The translations under genes were made by a program, and so were the position numbers. From positions 1 through 41,138 of the forward strand of contig DASWRT010000196.1 of NCBI GenBank assembly GCA_036403035.1: DNA of 41,138 bases, read 5' to 3'. The notes beneath the pieces were generated by a model. That model saw nothing but the letters and a program-made list of their open reading frames with translations. It made no database searches and was not told where the DNA came from. Source of the stretch: DASWRT01 sp036403035. Lineage in GTDB: Bacteria > Pseudomonadota > Alphaproteobacteria > ATCC43930 > CGMCC-115725. Of this stretch, positions 27,502 to 35,595 are shown piece after piece (within the stretch, counting starts at the first letter, position 1; each line of letters starts with the position of its first letter).

Positions 27502-28100
27502 CAAGCTGGGAGTTGTTTTTCTCCCTGCTTATGTTCGCCGTTATTGGGACGATCACACCGGGCGGCGCCAATTTATTGGCCGCCGCTTCGGGCGCGCAGT
27601 TCGGATTCCAGCGCAGCGTGCCCTTGCTGATGGGCATCGTCATCGGTCTGGCGTCACTCGTGGCGGCTGCAGCGGCCGGTCTGGCCGTGCTGCTGCAGTC
27701 TGCGCCTACACTGCAGATCGCCATGAAGGCGATCGGCTCGGCCTACCTGCTCTGGCTCGCCTGGAAGATCGGCCGGAGCGGCCCGCCGAACATAAAATCC
27801 GACTCCTCGGCGACGCCGACCCGTTTCGTGGCCGGCCTGTTCCTGCTGTGGCTGAATCCGAAAGGGTGGACCATGGCGCTCGGCGCAGCCGCCGCCTATG
27901 CGGGGCTGGCGACCACTCCGATACGCCTCGCGCTGCTGATGGGCGCGGTGTTCGGCGTTGCTGCGCTCCTCGCTCTCTCGCTGTGGTGCACGGGCGGCCT
28001 CATGCTTGCGCGGGCATTGCGGACCGAACGGCAGTGGCGGACCGTCAATGCAACGCTCGGCCTGTTTCTGGCTGCGTCCATCATTCCGATGTGGCTGTAG
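27498..28100 (+). CDS. LysE/RhtB-family amino-acid exporter
   Basis: A 200-residue inner-membrane protein with about six hydrophobic segments. The N-terminal FAVIGTITPGGANLLAAASGAQFGF matches the family's TPGPxN signature (here TPGGAN), and KAIGSAYLLWLAWKIGR plus the LFLLWLNPKGW segment near residue 115 are typical. Family members export basic, branched-chain or homoserine-type amino acids. The start overlaps the aminotransferase stop. Together with the cluster downstream it could export a modified amino acid; this is inference. Confidence 0.87.
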   Translation: MTSWELFFSLLMFAVIGTITPGGANLLAAASGAQFGFQRSVPLLMGIVIGLASLVAAAAAGLAVLLQSAPTLQIAMKAIGSAYLLWLAWKIGRSGPPNIKSDSSATPTRFVAGLFLLWLNPKGWTMALGAAAAYAGLATTPIRLALLMGAVFGVAALLALSLWCTGGLMLARALRTERQWRTVNATLGLFLAASIIPMWL

Positions 28101-28944
28101 CGGTGAGGGGCTTGGTCCGACTCTAACCCTTGGCAAACCCGCCTCTCCGGACGGCTGATGCCGATGCCGGAGGTCTGTGCATGGGTGGTCCGGCGATGCC
28201 GCAGTGCGCCGGATGGTCGGAGCCTCCGCCAGCCGAGACAGTATCCGTTTCAAGATCCCGCGCGATTTTGCGGCGTCCGTCCTTCGCGGCGGCATCGGCC
28301 ATGCAGCTCCGCCGCGGCGCCCACGGAAGACTGGCTTGCCGCAGAGAAAAGCGGGTCCGCTCCGTTCAGAGAACCATCCGGATCGCCGCCGCGGGCTATC
28401 GCTGCGTCCGCACCGCCGCCGCGCGGCGCGGCCGCTGGACCGCGGCCGGCCCGAATCGGCATGCCATGCTTACCTTGGACGTGAGCGAGCGCACAACAGA
28501 AGAACAATTCTACATAGATCTATAATCTATATAACCATAATATAGTGTAAAAACTCCTTTGCCGACATCGCACGGTAACCAGCACTGAATGCGATCCGCA
28601 CCTCGGTTCGATCCGGCTGCGGGTGGCGATGCGGATCGACGCTGAGCCGAGGCTGGGATTCGAGGCCCGTTGCGCCGATGAGCGGTTGAGCGAACCTCCA
28701 GCTGGATATGACGCGCCGGCTCTAAGAGGCCGGCTGCGATATCTCCGAAGACAATCACTACGCCTTTCAGACAAGTTTATTAGGTTAACGTATTATTCTC
28801 TGGTGCCATTTCTAAACGAGCCGAACTTAAAATAAAATACAATGTATAATGTAATTTGACGTGGACAAAACCCTGTTACGGACGCAAAATCGCCTCATGG
28901 AAGCAATCCCTGGTCGGCTCCTTCTGACAAGCAGGAGAGACATC
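28101..28944. other. Long non-coding gap before the LuxR-type gene
   Basis: About 840 bases with no convincing gene on either strand; open frames here are Arg/Pro-rich shadows. GC falls sharply after about 28490, where the sequence becomes AT-rich (TATATAACCATAATATAG near 28527, TGTATAATGTAATTTGAC near 28841), which suggests promoter DNA for the downstream regulator or a transfer boundary. An inverted repeat CGATCCGCA (28592-28600) / TGCGGATCG (28630-28638) and a palindrome ATAGATCTAT near 28514 are visible. I looked for a decayed autoinducer-binding domain of the LuxR protein here and found none. Confidence 0.55.
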
Positions 28945-28992
28945 ATGCGCCGGAGCGATGAGCACACCCTGCATTCAAGAACGGTGTCATAG
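28945..28992 (+). CDS. Possible 15-residue leader peptide before the LuxR-type gene
   Basis: ATG at 28945 sits 6-7 bases after a good AGGAGAG ribosome-binding sequence and opens a 15-codon frame (MRRSDEHTLHSRTVS) whose TAG ends one base before the ATG of the LuxR-type gene. This is the best ribosome-binding site in the area, so ribosomes may reach luxR by re-initiation. It could be chance. Confidence 0.35.
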   Translation: MRRSDEHTLHSRTVS

Positions 28993-28993
28993 C

Positions 28994-29338
28994 ATGAGCT
29001 GGAAATCGGCAACGCTTGAATGCGGAGATGACGAAGACACGCCATGTATTCAGCCGCAAGCCGCATCAAACCACGCGTTGGCGCAACGATGCCCGCATGC
29101 GGCATACTGCCGGAACGGCTCGCTATGCTCCGTACCGGCGATGCAGGAGGTGTTGACCGAACGCCAGCGCGAAGTAATGCGGTGGACCGCAGTAGGAAAG
29201 ACGGCATTCGAGGTCGGCATGATCGTCGGAGTGACGGAACGGGCCGTGAATTTTCACATCGGCAGAGTGCTGAGCAAGCTCGGCGCGACCAACAAGACGC
29301 ACGCGGCGGTCATGGCCGCCGTCATGGGAATCCTCTGA
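28994..29338 (+). CDS. Small LuxR-family regulator, essentially DNA-binding domain only
   Basis: A 114-residue protein (126 if the in-frame ATG at 28958 is used). Residues about 51-112 are a complete LuxR/GerE helix-turn-helix: LTERQREVMRWTAVGKT, FEVGMIVGVTERAVNFHIGR, VLSKLGATNKTHAAVMAA. The roughly 50 N-terminal residues are Cys-containing and unlike an acyl-homoserine-lactone or receiver domain. No luxI is present in the window. It is encoded at the end of the halogenase cluster, convergent to it, and the cluster contains three LuxR-box-like promoters, so it is the best candidate activator. What it responds to, if anything, is unknown. Confidence 0.8.
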   Translation: MSWKSATLECGDDEDTPCIQPQAASNHALAQRCPHAAYCRNGSLCSVPAMQEVLTERQREVMRWTAVGKTAFEVGMIVGVTERAVNFHIGRVLSKLGATNKTHAAVMAAVMGIL

Positions 29339-29413
29339 CGGGATCGTCTGGGGGCTACCGGCAGCAGGCGGGCCGGCGACAGCAATCGAAGAACGCGTCG
29401 GGCTGAGCATTTG

Positions 29414-29452
29414 CATCGTGGGCGCGGCCGCTCGCGGGCCGCGCCCACGATG
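29414..29452. terminator. 16-bp perfect hairpin between convergent genes
   Basis: CATCGTGGGCGCGGCC pairs perfectly with GGCCGCGCCCACGATG around the 7-base loop GCTCGCG. It lies between the end of the LuxR-type gene and the end of the thioesterase gene. It has no T-tract on either side, but its position fits a bidirectional transcription barrier. Confidence 0.6.
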
Positions 29453-29541
29453 GCGGCGGCAGCATTCTGCTGCGCGACGCTCCTTCACCGGTACTCGCCC
29501 AAGCCGTGCGGCTTGCCGCCGGCAGACCGCAACCCGCTCCG

Positions 29542-30357
29542 TCAGGCGTTCATGACCGCGGCGATATAGCTTACCAGTTCGTGCATCGCCGTATTGATGA
29601 AGAAGTGCCCGCCGGCAAACTGCTTCACGGCGAATGTCGACGAGGTGTAGTGCTGCCACGCCGACAAGTCGCTGTAGGAAACCATCTTGTCGTGGGTTCC
29701 GCCAAGCGCGTGGATCGGGATGGCCAGATCGTCGATCCGACTGATCCAGCGCTCGCGGCATTCCATGTCGGCGCGGATTGTGGGCAGGAACGTATCGAGA
29801 AAATCTTCTCGTTGCAGCATCACCGACGGCAGGCCTTCGAGCCGGTTCAGCTCGTGGAGCAGTTCGGTGCGAGGCAGTTGATAAAGCGGACGCTCGCGCC
29901 TCGACGGGAGATGCGGCGCCGCGCAGCCCGACACCACAAGGCAGCGTGGCTGGCGGCCGTTGCCGACGAGACGCCGCGCCACCTCAAGCGCTGTGACGGC
30001 CCCCATGCTGTGCCCGTAAAGCGCGAACGGCAGGTCCAGCCGCCCCCCCAGCAGCGTCTCGATATGGTCGACGACATCGCTCATCGAACGCAAAGGGGCC
30101 TCGCGGAAACGCCCGCCCCTCCCCGGAAGCTCGAAGGCGCACAGCTCGATGTCGTCGGGGAGCCCGTCGCGCCACGCGGAATAGGCGGTGCTGCCCCCGC
30201 CGGCGTAGGAGCAGCAAAAAAGGCGCGCGACCGGGCTCCTGCGGGATCTGTAGGTCACGATGCCGCGAACGGTCTTCAGGCTCTCGGACACGGTCGGGTC
30301 TTCGGAACGGTTGGCCGCCATTTTCATGATGGAGAGATCCGGGATTGACCCGGCCAC
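29542..30357 (-). CDS. Type II thioesterase
   Basis: A 271-residue alpha/beta-hydrolase of the SrfAD/GrsT class. Landmarks are RLFCCSYAGGGSTAYSAW near residue 45, ELPGRGGRF, the nucleophile elbow YGHSMGA with Ser117, the Asp in ALGGTHDKMVS and the His in FAGGHFFI. These enzymes hydrolyse acyl or aminoacyl groups from carrier proteins, either as editing or, as with CmaT, to release the product. It begins with GTG immediately after the stop of the oxygenase-like gene (TGA-GTG); an ATG 10 codons in is an alternative start. In this cluster it is the only visible release enzyme. Confidence 0.9.
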   Translation of the reverse strand: MAGSIPDLSIMKMAANRSEDPTVSESLKTVRGIVTYRSRRSPVARLFCCSYAGGGSTAYSAWRDGLPDDIELCAFELPGRGGRFREAPLRSMSDVVDHIETLLGGRLDLPFALYGHSMGAVTALEVARRLVGNGRQPRCLVVSGCAAPHLPSRRERPLYQLPRTELLHELNRLEGLPSVMLQREDFLDTFLPTIRADMECRERWISRIDDLAIPIHALGGTHDKMVSYSDLSAWQHYTSSTFAVKQFAGGHFFINTAMHELVSYIAAVMNA

Positions 30358-31179
30358 TCAATCGAAGAAGCGCCAGCCATCCTCCTGATTGAGGAGGAAC
30401 AGTCCCATGGTCCGCCGGAGAGAAGAGCATCTCTCAATGCCGTGCAGGTTCTTGCTGTGGAAGATGGTCAGCTGTCCGGGCTGCGGCTTCAGCGTAAGGC
30501 TGGCGACGTTGTCGAGATAGGCGATCTTGCCGGTCTGACTGTACTCGCGGTGGATTACGTCGAGTTCGTCCCGTGATGTCGGCCTGCTGTCCCACATCAC
30601 CATTCCTGCGTTGTTTTCAGAACCTTGTATGGTCAGAAACGCCCCAAGCTGCTGCGGATAAGACGTCTTGGCAGGCCAGATCCTGACGTCCCTGGAATAG
30701 CTGATGTCGTCGCAGTGAGGCGCGAAATTGAACGGCGCGTCGAACGGCCGATACACACGCCTGGTTGCCAGCAGGAACTCGGCCTCATATTCCTTGCCGA
30801 TCGTCAGCGGCTTGGCGTCCAGCTCGTCGGTAAACAGCTTGATGAACTTCGTACGCCGCAGGCCCTCGTTGACTTTGTTCGCCAGCGCAAAGTATTCGGC
30901 GATCTTGGTGACCAGGTTTTCGTTTTGCTCGCGCTGCAACTGCCCCACGGTGATGGACGTCGCCACTATTCCGGCATGGTGCGCGTTCTTCGTGAACGGC
31001 GAGTTGGAGAAGCCGTCGTCATCCCACCATGAATCGGCCTCCTCCGGCGCGACGACGTCCAGGAGGATGGCGTCCGCGTCCTCGTGGAACATCGTATCGA
31101 TCGCCTCTCGGAGAGACATCGAGCAACGATGTGCCGGAGAATTGAATTTCTCGACCGTTGCCGGGTAATGCTTGGTCAT
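30358..31179 (-). CDS. 2OG-Fe(II) oxygenase-like protein, copy 1
   Basis: A 273-residue protein that I assign to the non-haem Fe(II)/2-oxoglutarate class from motifs only: FAPHCDDISYS gives an HxD pair (His155, Asp157), HSKNLHGIE gives the distal His246, and Arg255 or Arg256 in SSLRRTMGLFL would bind 2-oxoglutarate. It is paralogous to the product of 32414-33235: same length, same motif positions, and a shared N-terminal block (AILLDVVAPEEADSWWDDD against AVLLDVVDPADLDKWWNDD). The Asp in HxD predicts hydroxylation or a related oxidation rather than halogenation. It probably decorates the amino acid made by the cluster, free or carrier-bound. The substrate is unknown. Confidence 0.68.
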   Translation of the reverse strand: MTKHYPATVEKFNSPAHRCSMSLREAIDTMFHEDADAILLDVVAPEEADSWWDDDGFSNSPFTKNAHHAGIVATSITVGQLQREQNENLVTKIAEYFALANKVNEGLRRTKFIKLFTDELDAKPLTIGKEYEAEFLLATRRVYRPFDAPFNFAPHCDDISYSRDVRIWPAKTSYPQQLGAFLTIQGSENNAGMVMWDSRPTSRDELDVIHREYSQTGKIAYLDNVASLTLKPQPGQLTIFHSKNLHGIERCSSLRRTMGLFLLNQEDGWRFFD

Positions 31180-31312
31180 TCTGCGTCCTCTATGAGAGTC
31201 GTCGGCTGCGCAGGCGAGACCCTGCGCCCCTGGTTCAAACCAGTGTTGCGGCCCGCCGGGCGCCGGCCGACGCCAACCTCACGGCGGCCGCAGGATCGGC
31301 CGGCTTGCGTTC

Positions 31313-32320
31313 CTATTGCGCCGGCACGAGGCAATCGCCCCTGCCCAGCTCACTCAACGACGGACGCCGCAGCAGCCGGTAGAGTTCGGCCGGCCTGGGT
31401 TCGGACTCGGATCTTACGTATTTCGGAAACAGCATCAGGCCGGCCTTCGCCGCCAGGATCGGCTTCCCCTCGTGCAGCCCCAGACGCTGCCCCTGCCTGA
31501 TCGGCTGAAAGTTCGTCAGACCGCCGTCAAGGACGACGCGGCCGGCCGGATAGGGAACGACGTCTCCCCAGGTGTAGATTGGATTTGCAGCCTCGCCCAC
31601 CAGAGGAAATTCGGCGCCGTCGGCCAGCGCCGCCGTGACGGCGGTGATGGCGTCCAGGCAAACCTTGATCCCGGCGGCGATCTGATAAACGCCGAACCCT
31701 TTCTGCCCCAGTTCGATGCTCAGACCGACCCCGCCGCAGCGATTGACGAACTCATCCGACGTGAAGGAATCGTCGGCACTTGAGAACGGTCGTCCCCAGT
31801 GGGTCACCACGGGCAGGTTCGGGGCGATCGCCTGGGCAAACCTGAGGCTGCTCTCCTGGTACGTGAAAACAAAGAACGGCAACTCCGACGGTTCGATGGT
31901 CTGGTGAAGATCGACGAAATATTGCGTCCTCTTCAGCAGTTTCTCGACTTCCCTTGCCCTGCGATCCTCGACCGTTTCCGCCACGCCGCGATTGAACGAG
32001 CGGTTCATGTCCCTCTCGATGAAGCGCCTGCCATTGATCGCGGCATCGACGTTCCCGAGAATGAAACCGATTGCAATGCGCGGACTGATGGTTCCTTTCC
32101 TGATGTAATCGCAGACGGCGTTTACGACCGGCAGGCCGCCATATTCGTTGCCGTGGTTCAGCGCCATGAATACGAGATCCACATCGCGGCTGTTGCCGCG
32201 AGGGATCGACGCCGGAGGCCGCAGCACGAACGCCTTGTCGTCGATGGCGTCGACGGCCGACGCGCCCATTTGCTTCAGGCGGCTGTTCTCGTAAAAAATC
32301 GCCAGATTTTCGTCCAGCAT
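31313..32320 (-). CDS. Aspartoacylase/succinylglutamate-desuccinylase-like zinc deacylase
   Basis: A 335-residue member of the AstE/AspA branch of M14 metallopeptidases. Zinc ligands are visible in ALNHGNEYGG (His56, Glu59) and VDLHQTIEP (His139); RDMNRSF near residue 103 binds the substrate carboxylate in the family, and LSIELGQKG carries the probable catalytic Glu. Family members remove an acyl group (acetyl, succinyl) from an amino acid's alpha-amine. In a cluster that also encodes a GNAT acetyltransferase and makes an amino acid, it may unmask an N-acylated intermediate. It lies between the two oxygenase paralogues. Confidence 0.83.
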   Translation of the reverse strand: MLDENLAIFYENSRLKQMGASAVDAIDDKAFVLRPPASIPRGNSRDVDLVFMALNHGNEYGGLPVVNAVCDYIRKGTISPRIAIGFILGNVDAAINGRRFIERDMNRSFNRGVAETVEDRRAREVEKLLKRTQYFVDLHQTIEPSELPFFVFTYQESSLRFAQAIAPNLPVVTHWGRPFSSADDSFTSDEFVNRCGGVGLSIELGQKGFGVYQIAAGIKVCLDAITAVTAALADGAEFPLVGEAANPIYTWGDVVPYPAGRVVLDGGLTNFQPIRQGQRLGLHEGKPILAAKAGLMLFPKYVRSESEPRPAELYRLLRRPSLSELGRGDCLVPAQ

Positions 32321-32413
32321 GCTTAACCCGGATTTTTCACAAGGGATCGCGCTGCGACGGCGCGTCCCGGATCGGTATCGGGCGGGACGACGAACCGGAA
32401 ACGGCGGCGATCG

Positions 32414-33235
32414 TCAGTGGAATATCCTCCATTGCCCGTCGTGCCATACCACGAAAGATCCCAGGGTCTGCCTCACCGACACGCACTGCTCGACGGCGTG
32501 CATCACGCGCGTGTTCAGGACGGCGATGACGCCTGGCTTCGGCCTGGCGGTCACCGTAGGCGCATTGTTCAGGCGCCGAATTCTGCCGGTCTCGATGTAC
32601 TCGGCCATCAGCTCGTCCAGTTCGGCGCGGGAAGCCGGGCGCACGTCCCACATCGTCAAGCCGGCGACGTTTTCGGAGTCCTTTATGGACAGGAAAATGG
32701 ATATCTGGTCGTGACCTTCCTCATATCCTTCTTTGATCGGCCAGTTCTGAGGCTCCCGCCCGAAGTGGATTGCGTCGCAATGAGGAGGCACGCTGTATTC
32801 GCTGTCCGGATTCGGCGTGTACTCCCGTTTCGACACCAGAGGCAGTTCGCCCCAGTCGCCGACCCGCACCGCATCGGCTCCGAGTTCGCGAACGCACAAC
32901 TTCACGAACTCGGTTTCCCTCAATCCGCCGTTGCATTTACCTGCATATGAAAAATAATCTATCAAGCCCGGTATGAGCTTATCCTTCACCAGACGCTGAG
33001 TCGGACCGATCGCCAAGCCGGACTTGGCGGCCCCCCGAAAACTCTGGTGCTGAGTGACTTCGGGGAACGCATCGTCGTTCCACCATTTATCCAGGTCGGC
33101 CGGATCGACCACGTCGAGGAGAACAGCCGCCGCCTTGCGGTCCCGGACCAGCAGCGCAGCCTCGTTCATCCCCATTTCGCAGGTCTCGACCTCTCCATTG
33201 AAGCGATGGATCTCGGCTTTATATGGCGTGCTCAC
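32414..33235 (-). CDS. 2OG-Fe(II) oxygenase-like protein, copy 2
   Basis: A 273-residue paralogue of the 30358-31179 product. VPPHCDAIHFG supplies HxD (His152, Asp154), NTRVMHAVEQC the distal His246, and Arg255 in SVRQTLGSFVVW the likely 2-oxoglutarate contact. Both copies share GSENNAG/DSENVAG with MWD before the last third. The same triad and length in both copies suggest two successive or alternative oxidations in one pathway. A LuxR-box-like promoter lies upstream at 33362-33381 with a predicted 5' leader of about 90 bases. The substrate is unknown; the class assignment rests on motifs. Confidence 0.68.
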   Translation of the reverse strand: MSTPYKAEIHRFNGEVETCEMGMNEAALLVRDRKAAAVLLDVVDPADLDKWWNDDAFPEVTQHQSFRGAAKSGLAIGPTQRLVKDKLIPGLIDYFSYAGKCNGGLRETEFVKLCVRELGADAVRVGDWGELPLVSKREYTPNPDSEYSVPPHCDAIHFGREPQNWPIKEGYEEGHDQISIFLSIKDSENVAGLTMWDVRPASRAELDELMAEYIETGRIRRLNNAPTVTARPKPGVIAVLNTRVMHAVEQCVSVRQTLGSFVVWHDGQWRIFH

Positions 33236-33327
33236 TTAGTTCCCCGTTGGTTGTGATGTTCGCTGTTCCACCACCATTGGAATGACTGCCGCCTCGATAC
33301 CTCCGACGCTCCACATTCGTGTACTTC

Positions 33328-33381
33328 CGAACATAAATATACAACAGTTGTGATTTCGCGCACATGTCGGAACTGACAGTT
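33328..33381 (-). promoter_or_regulatory. LuxR-box-like promoter 3 (upstream of oxygenase copy 2)
   Basis: On the minus strand the 20-bp dyad AACTGTCAGTTCCGACATGT (33381 to 33362) has CTGT-N8-ACAT spacing. A -10-like TATATT follows at 33341-33336; its centre is 33 bp from the dyad centre, so the dyad would sit near -43, as in class II LuxR-activated promoters. The first nine bases are identical to those of boxes at 35265 and 40612. Confidence 0.65.
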
Positions 33382-33537
33382 TTTGGTATATCCAGCAGCG
33401 GCCCCTAGCCTCTGAAATAACTGTTAATCCGGCACATCGCTTACGACACGTAAATCTTGTCTAAGAATCAACACTGAACCATTCATTATAACGGACGATA
33501 CGGGGAGGTGCGCTCGGACAGGCGATCGATTCGCAGA

Positions 33538-33562
33538 AGCCGCCGCGTCCAGCGCGGCGGCT
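33538..33562 (-). terminator. Hairpin downstream of the antiporter gene
   Basis: AGCCGCCGCG pairs perfectly with CGCGGCGGCT around a 5-base loop, 37 bases after the antiporter stop. In the direction of transcription only TTCTG follows, so any intrinsic termination would be modest. It separates the antiporter from the next promoter. Confidence 0.5.
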
Positions 33563-33598
33563 CTGCTCCGGAAGGCTGGATATGGCCCGACGGTTATG

Positions 33599-34912
33599 TC
33601 ATCCGGTGGGCGGCATCTTCGCCGCCCTGACGGCTGGATTAGGATTGAGCTGCTGGGTTGAGACCGGAGCCGGCATCGGGCGAGCCGTCGACCGGCCCAT
33701 GGCGCGGTAAAACATCGGCGCCGTCAGCAACGTGGACAGAAGCGCCAGGACGATCAGGACGGCATACGCCATTTCCGAAACAAGGCCCTGATCGCGCAGG
33801 ATGCTGGCGGCGACGATCTCCATCAGGCCCTTGCATTGCAGCAGGCAGCCGACCCCGAGCGCCTCGCGCCGCGAAATGTCGGGCAGCGGCGGAACGGCGG
33901 CAACCACCGCGATCTTCGTGGAGGCCGAGAGGACCAACAGGCCGAGCGCGCTCGCCAATGTCGCCCAGGTCAGGACATGCCCGTCTACGCTCAATCCGCG
34001 ATGACCGAAGTAGAACGGGGCCAGAAGGACCAACGCCATGAACCCGAGCCGTTCGACCGGCAGGCGGCGGATCGCTCCGGCCGGAAGGACCGCTCCGGCG
34101 AAATAGGCGCCGAGCAGCGGGTGCAGCCCGATGCGGGAGGTCGCCCACGAGCCGAGCGCCAGATATACCGCGCCGATGATCCATGAAAGCGCAGCCATGC
34201 GCAGCCAGCCGGCCGTATTCGCAAGCCGGCCGACGGCGAAGAGCGCCACGAGCACCGCGAACGCGCCGAGATCGAGCGCGGTCCAATGCCCCCACCCCGC
34301 TCCGACGTCCGCCACCGCGAGCAGCACGCCCAATCCGGTCCACAGCACGCCGTCGTCGATGACGGCGATGCGCAGCGCGAGACGGCCGGTGCTTCGATAT
34401 TGCCACGGCAGCTCGCGGACGATACCGACGAGAACAGGCAGGGCGCTGACGGCGACACACAACCCGATCGACGCCGATCCGATGAAGCGGTCGATCCCGT
34501 TTGCGGCCCATGCCGGGACGTTCCATAGCACCGTGTACGAAATCAGCATCCCGGCGGCAAACGGCACGATCAGGGCAAGTGCCGCCGTCACATACGTCCG
34601 CGCCATCGATTGCCGGCTCGCGGAAACAGCCGCTTGGTCGTCGGAGCCGCCGCCCATCCTGTCGATGCCGTTTTCCAGGCCCGCGGTGAACGCCAGCAAC
34701 AAGACTCCGAGTTGACCGATCAGTTCGCCGATCCCTGATGGCGTAACCAGTTTGCCCGACGTTCCGAGGAGGACGCCGAGCGCCGAGACGGCGACGCCGA
34801 ACAGGATCGGAAGGACGGCCAGCGGTACGGACCGCCGGAGAAGACGCCACGCCGCCCAAGGCGCCAGTGCAAAGAACAAGGCATCGACAAGAAAGGCTGT
34901 CACTGCGTCCAT
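33599..34912 (-). CDS. Cation:proton antiporter, CPA2 type
   Basis: A 437-residue membrane protein with about 12 hydrophobic segments, the Na+/H+ exchanger (CPA2, KefB/GerN-like) fold. Landmarks are LIGQLGVLLLAFTAGLENG near residue 90, AVIDDGVLWTGLG with the paired acidic residues typical of the ion site, HPLLGAYFAGAVLP and LSASTKIAVVAAVPP. Antiporters of this type occur in biosynthetic clusters as exporters or self-protection functions, but the ion and role here are unknown. The start at 34912 is chosen because homology begins at MDAVTAF; the open frame continues about 50 codons upstream without family-like sequence. A LuxR-box-like promoter lies about 320 bases upstream of the start. Confidence 0.83.
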   Translation of the reverse strand: MDAVTAFLVDALFFALAPWAAWRLLRRSVPLAVLPILFGVAVSALGVLLGTSGKLVTPSGIGELIGQLGVLLLAFTAGLENGIDRMGGGSDDQAAVSASRQSMARTYVTAALALIVPFAAGMLISYTVLWNVPAWAANGIDRFIGSASIGLCVAVSALPVLVGIVRELPWQYRSTGRLALRIAVIDDGVLWTGLGVLLAVADVGAGWGHWTALDLGAFAVLVALFAVGRLANTAGWLRMAALSWIIGAVYLALGSWATSRIGLHPLLGAYFAGAVLPAGAIRRLPVERLGFMALVLLAPFYFGHRGLSVDGHVLTWATLASALGLLVLSASTKIAVVAAVPPLPDISRREALGVGCLLQCKGLMEIVAASILRDQGLVSEMAYAVLIVLALLSTLLTAPMFYRAMGRSTARPMPAPVSTQQLNPNPAVRAAKMPPTG

Positions 34913-35089
34913 CGTGGCCACCGCTTTTGGTTGATCCGCCGGCCCGGAAAGACCCGCGTGCCGGAGAGAATGAGCCGGTCCGAGTTGCCTCGCTGCGCGC
35001 CATCCCGACTGCCGGCCAGCCGCATGTCCGTGGACGGCAGACCGCCGAAGGCGGCCGTGCACGGAATGCGACAGCCACGCGAGTACACG

Positions 35090-35215
35090 CGTTGGGTGCG
35101 TCTGACCCGAACCCGGATGGATTCCGGGATCGGAGATGGGGTTTGCGACTCACCCCGACCGGGCAAGCATTGGGAATGACCGCCGGGTTATCCGGCCCGC
35201 TATTTTTGGCGCTTC
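35090..35215. repeat. Possible dispersed intergenic repeat
   Basis: The phrases CCCGGATGGATTCCGGG and GGGAATGACCGCCGG, with an internal GGGGT/ACCCC pairing, look like the degenerate 'cattccc/gggaatga' repeats scattered between genes in many alphaproteobacteria. Only one copy is in the window, so this cannot be verified here. Confidence 0.25.
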
Positions 35216-35230
35216 ACATTTATCAATTAT

Positions 35231-35284
35231 CGGACATCAATATACAGAAGGTGGGATTTTGCTAAACTGTCAGAATCGACAGAT
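35231..35284 (-). promoter_or_regulatory. LuxR-box-like promoter 2 (upstream of the antiporter)
   Basis: AACTGTCAGAATCGACAGAT at 35265-35284 has an exact CTGT-N8-ACAG dyad. On the minus strand TATATT follows at 35244-35239; centre-to-centre distance is 33 bp, identical to promoter 3. Expected transcription starts near 35231, giving an unusually long leader of about 320 bases before the antiporter ATG. On the + side no -10-like sequence lies at the same distance. Confidence 0.68.
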
Positions 35285-35595
35285 TTGATATTCCCGGCAA
35301 CAGCATTTCAAATGGCTGCCACCTGCGCGCACCGTCTGCAACGCAGAATCTTGATCTGACTCTTACCAGGAGGGACGCTGCGACGCCGCGCTATGATGCC
35401 GGAGTCCGCCCGGCTCTCACCCGCACGCCGCCGCGGATCGAAGAAACGTTCGAACCACCTACGGCACCGCGGCGACCTCGAACGCCGGGCGGGCAACCTG
35501 GCGCGATGCCGTGTTTACCGCTCCAAACGCGATCGCAATCTGCGCTGGAAGCAACGATGGACATTTCACCATGACAGGCTGCGCTGCGAAGCGCG

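Larger units (their letters stand above)
33236..33598. other. Intergenic region with promoter and terminator elements
   Basis: About 360 bases with no gene. It holds a LuxR-box-like promoter for the 32414-33235 gene (33328-33381) and a hairpin behind the antiporter gene (33538-33562). The stretch 33310-33490 is clearly AT-richer than the surrounding genes. Confidence 0.6.
34913..35595. other. 683-base intergenic region with a LuxR-box promoter and a repeat-like stretch
   Basis: No gene is supported. The region holds the LuxR-box-like promoter at 35231-35284. About 35090-35215 reads like a dispersed intergenic repeat of alphaproteobacteria (CCCGGATGGATTCCGGG, then GGGAATGACCGCCGG), which would lie in the long 5' leader of the antiporter transcript. 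The part from 35285 to 35595 contains only Arg-rich spurious frames and the 3' flank of the GNAT gene. Confidence 0.5.

Noticed and set aside
28130..28545. Overlapping + strand frames of 86-131 codons after the LysE-type gene
   Set aside because: Three frames are open at once, the composition is Arg/Pro-rich, no ribosome-binding site stands out, and nothing resembles a known family.
28873..28888. CTGT-like half-site upstream of the LuxR-type gene that could be an autoregulatory lux box
   Set aside because: The partner half reads CAAA instead of ACAG, and no -10-like sequence lies at the 33 bp spacing on the + side.
28640..28990. A frameshifted or decayed autoinducer-binding domain in front of the LuxR helix-turn-helix
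   Set aside because: The three + frames give short, AT-biased peptides with many stops and none of the conserved Trp, Tyr or Asp patterns of that domain.
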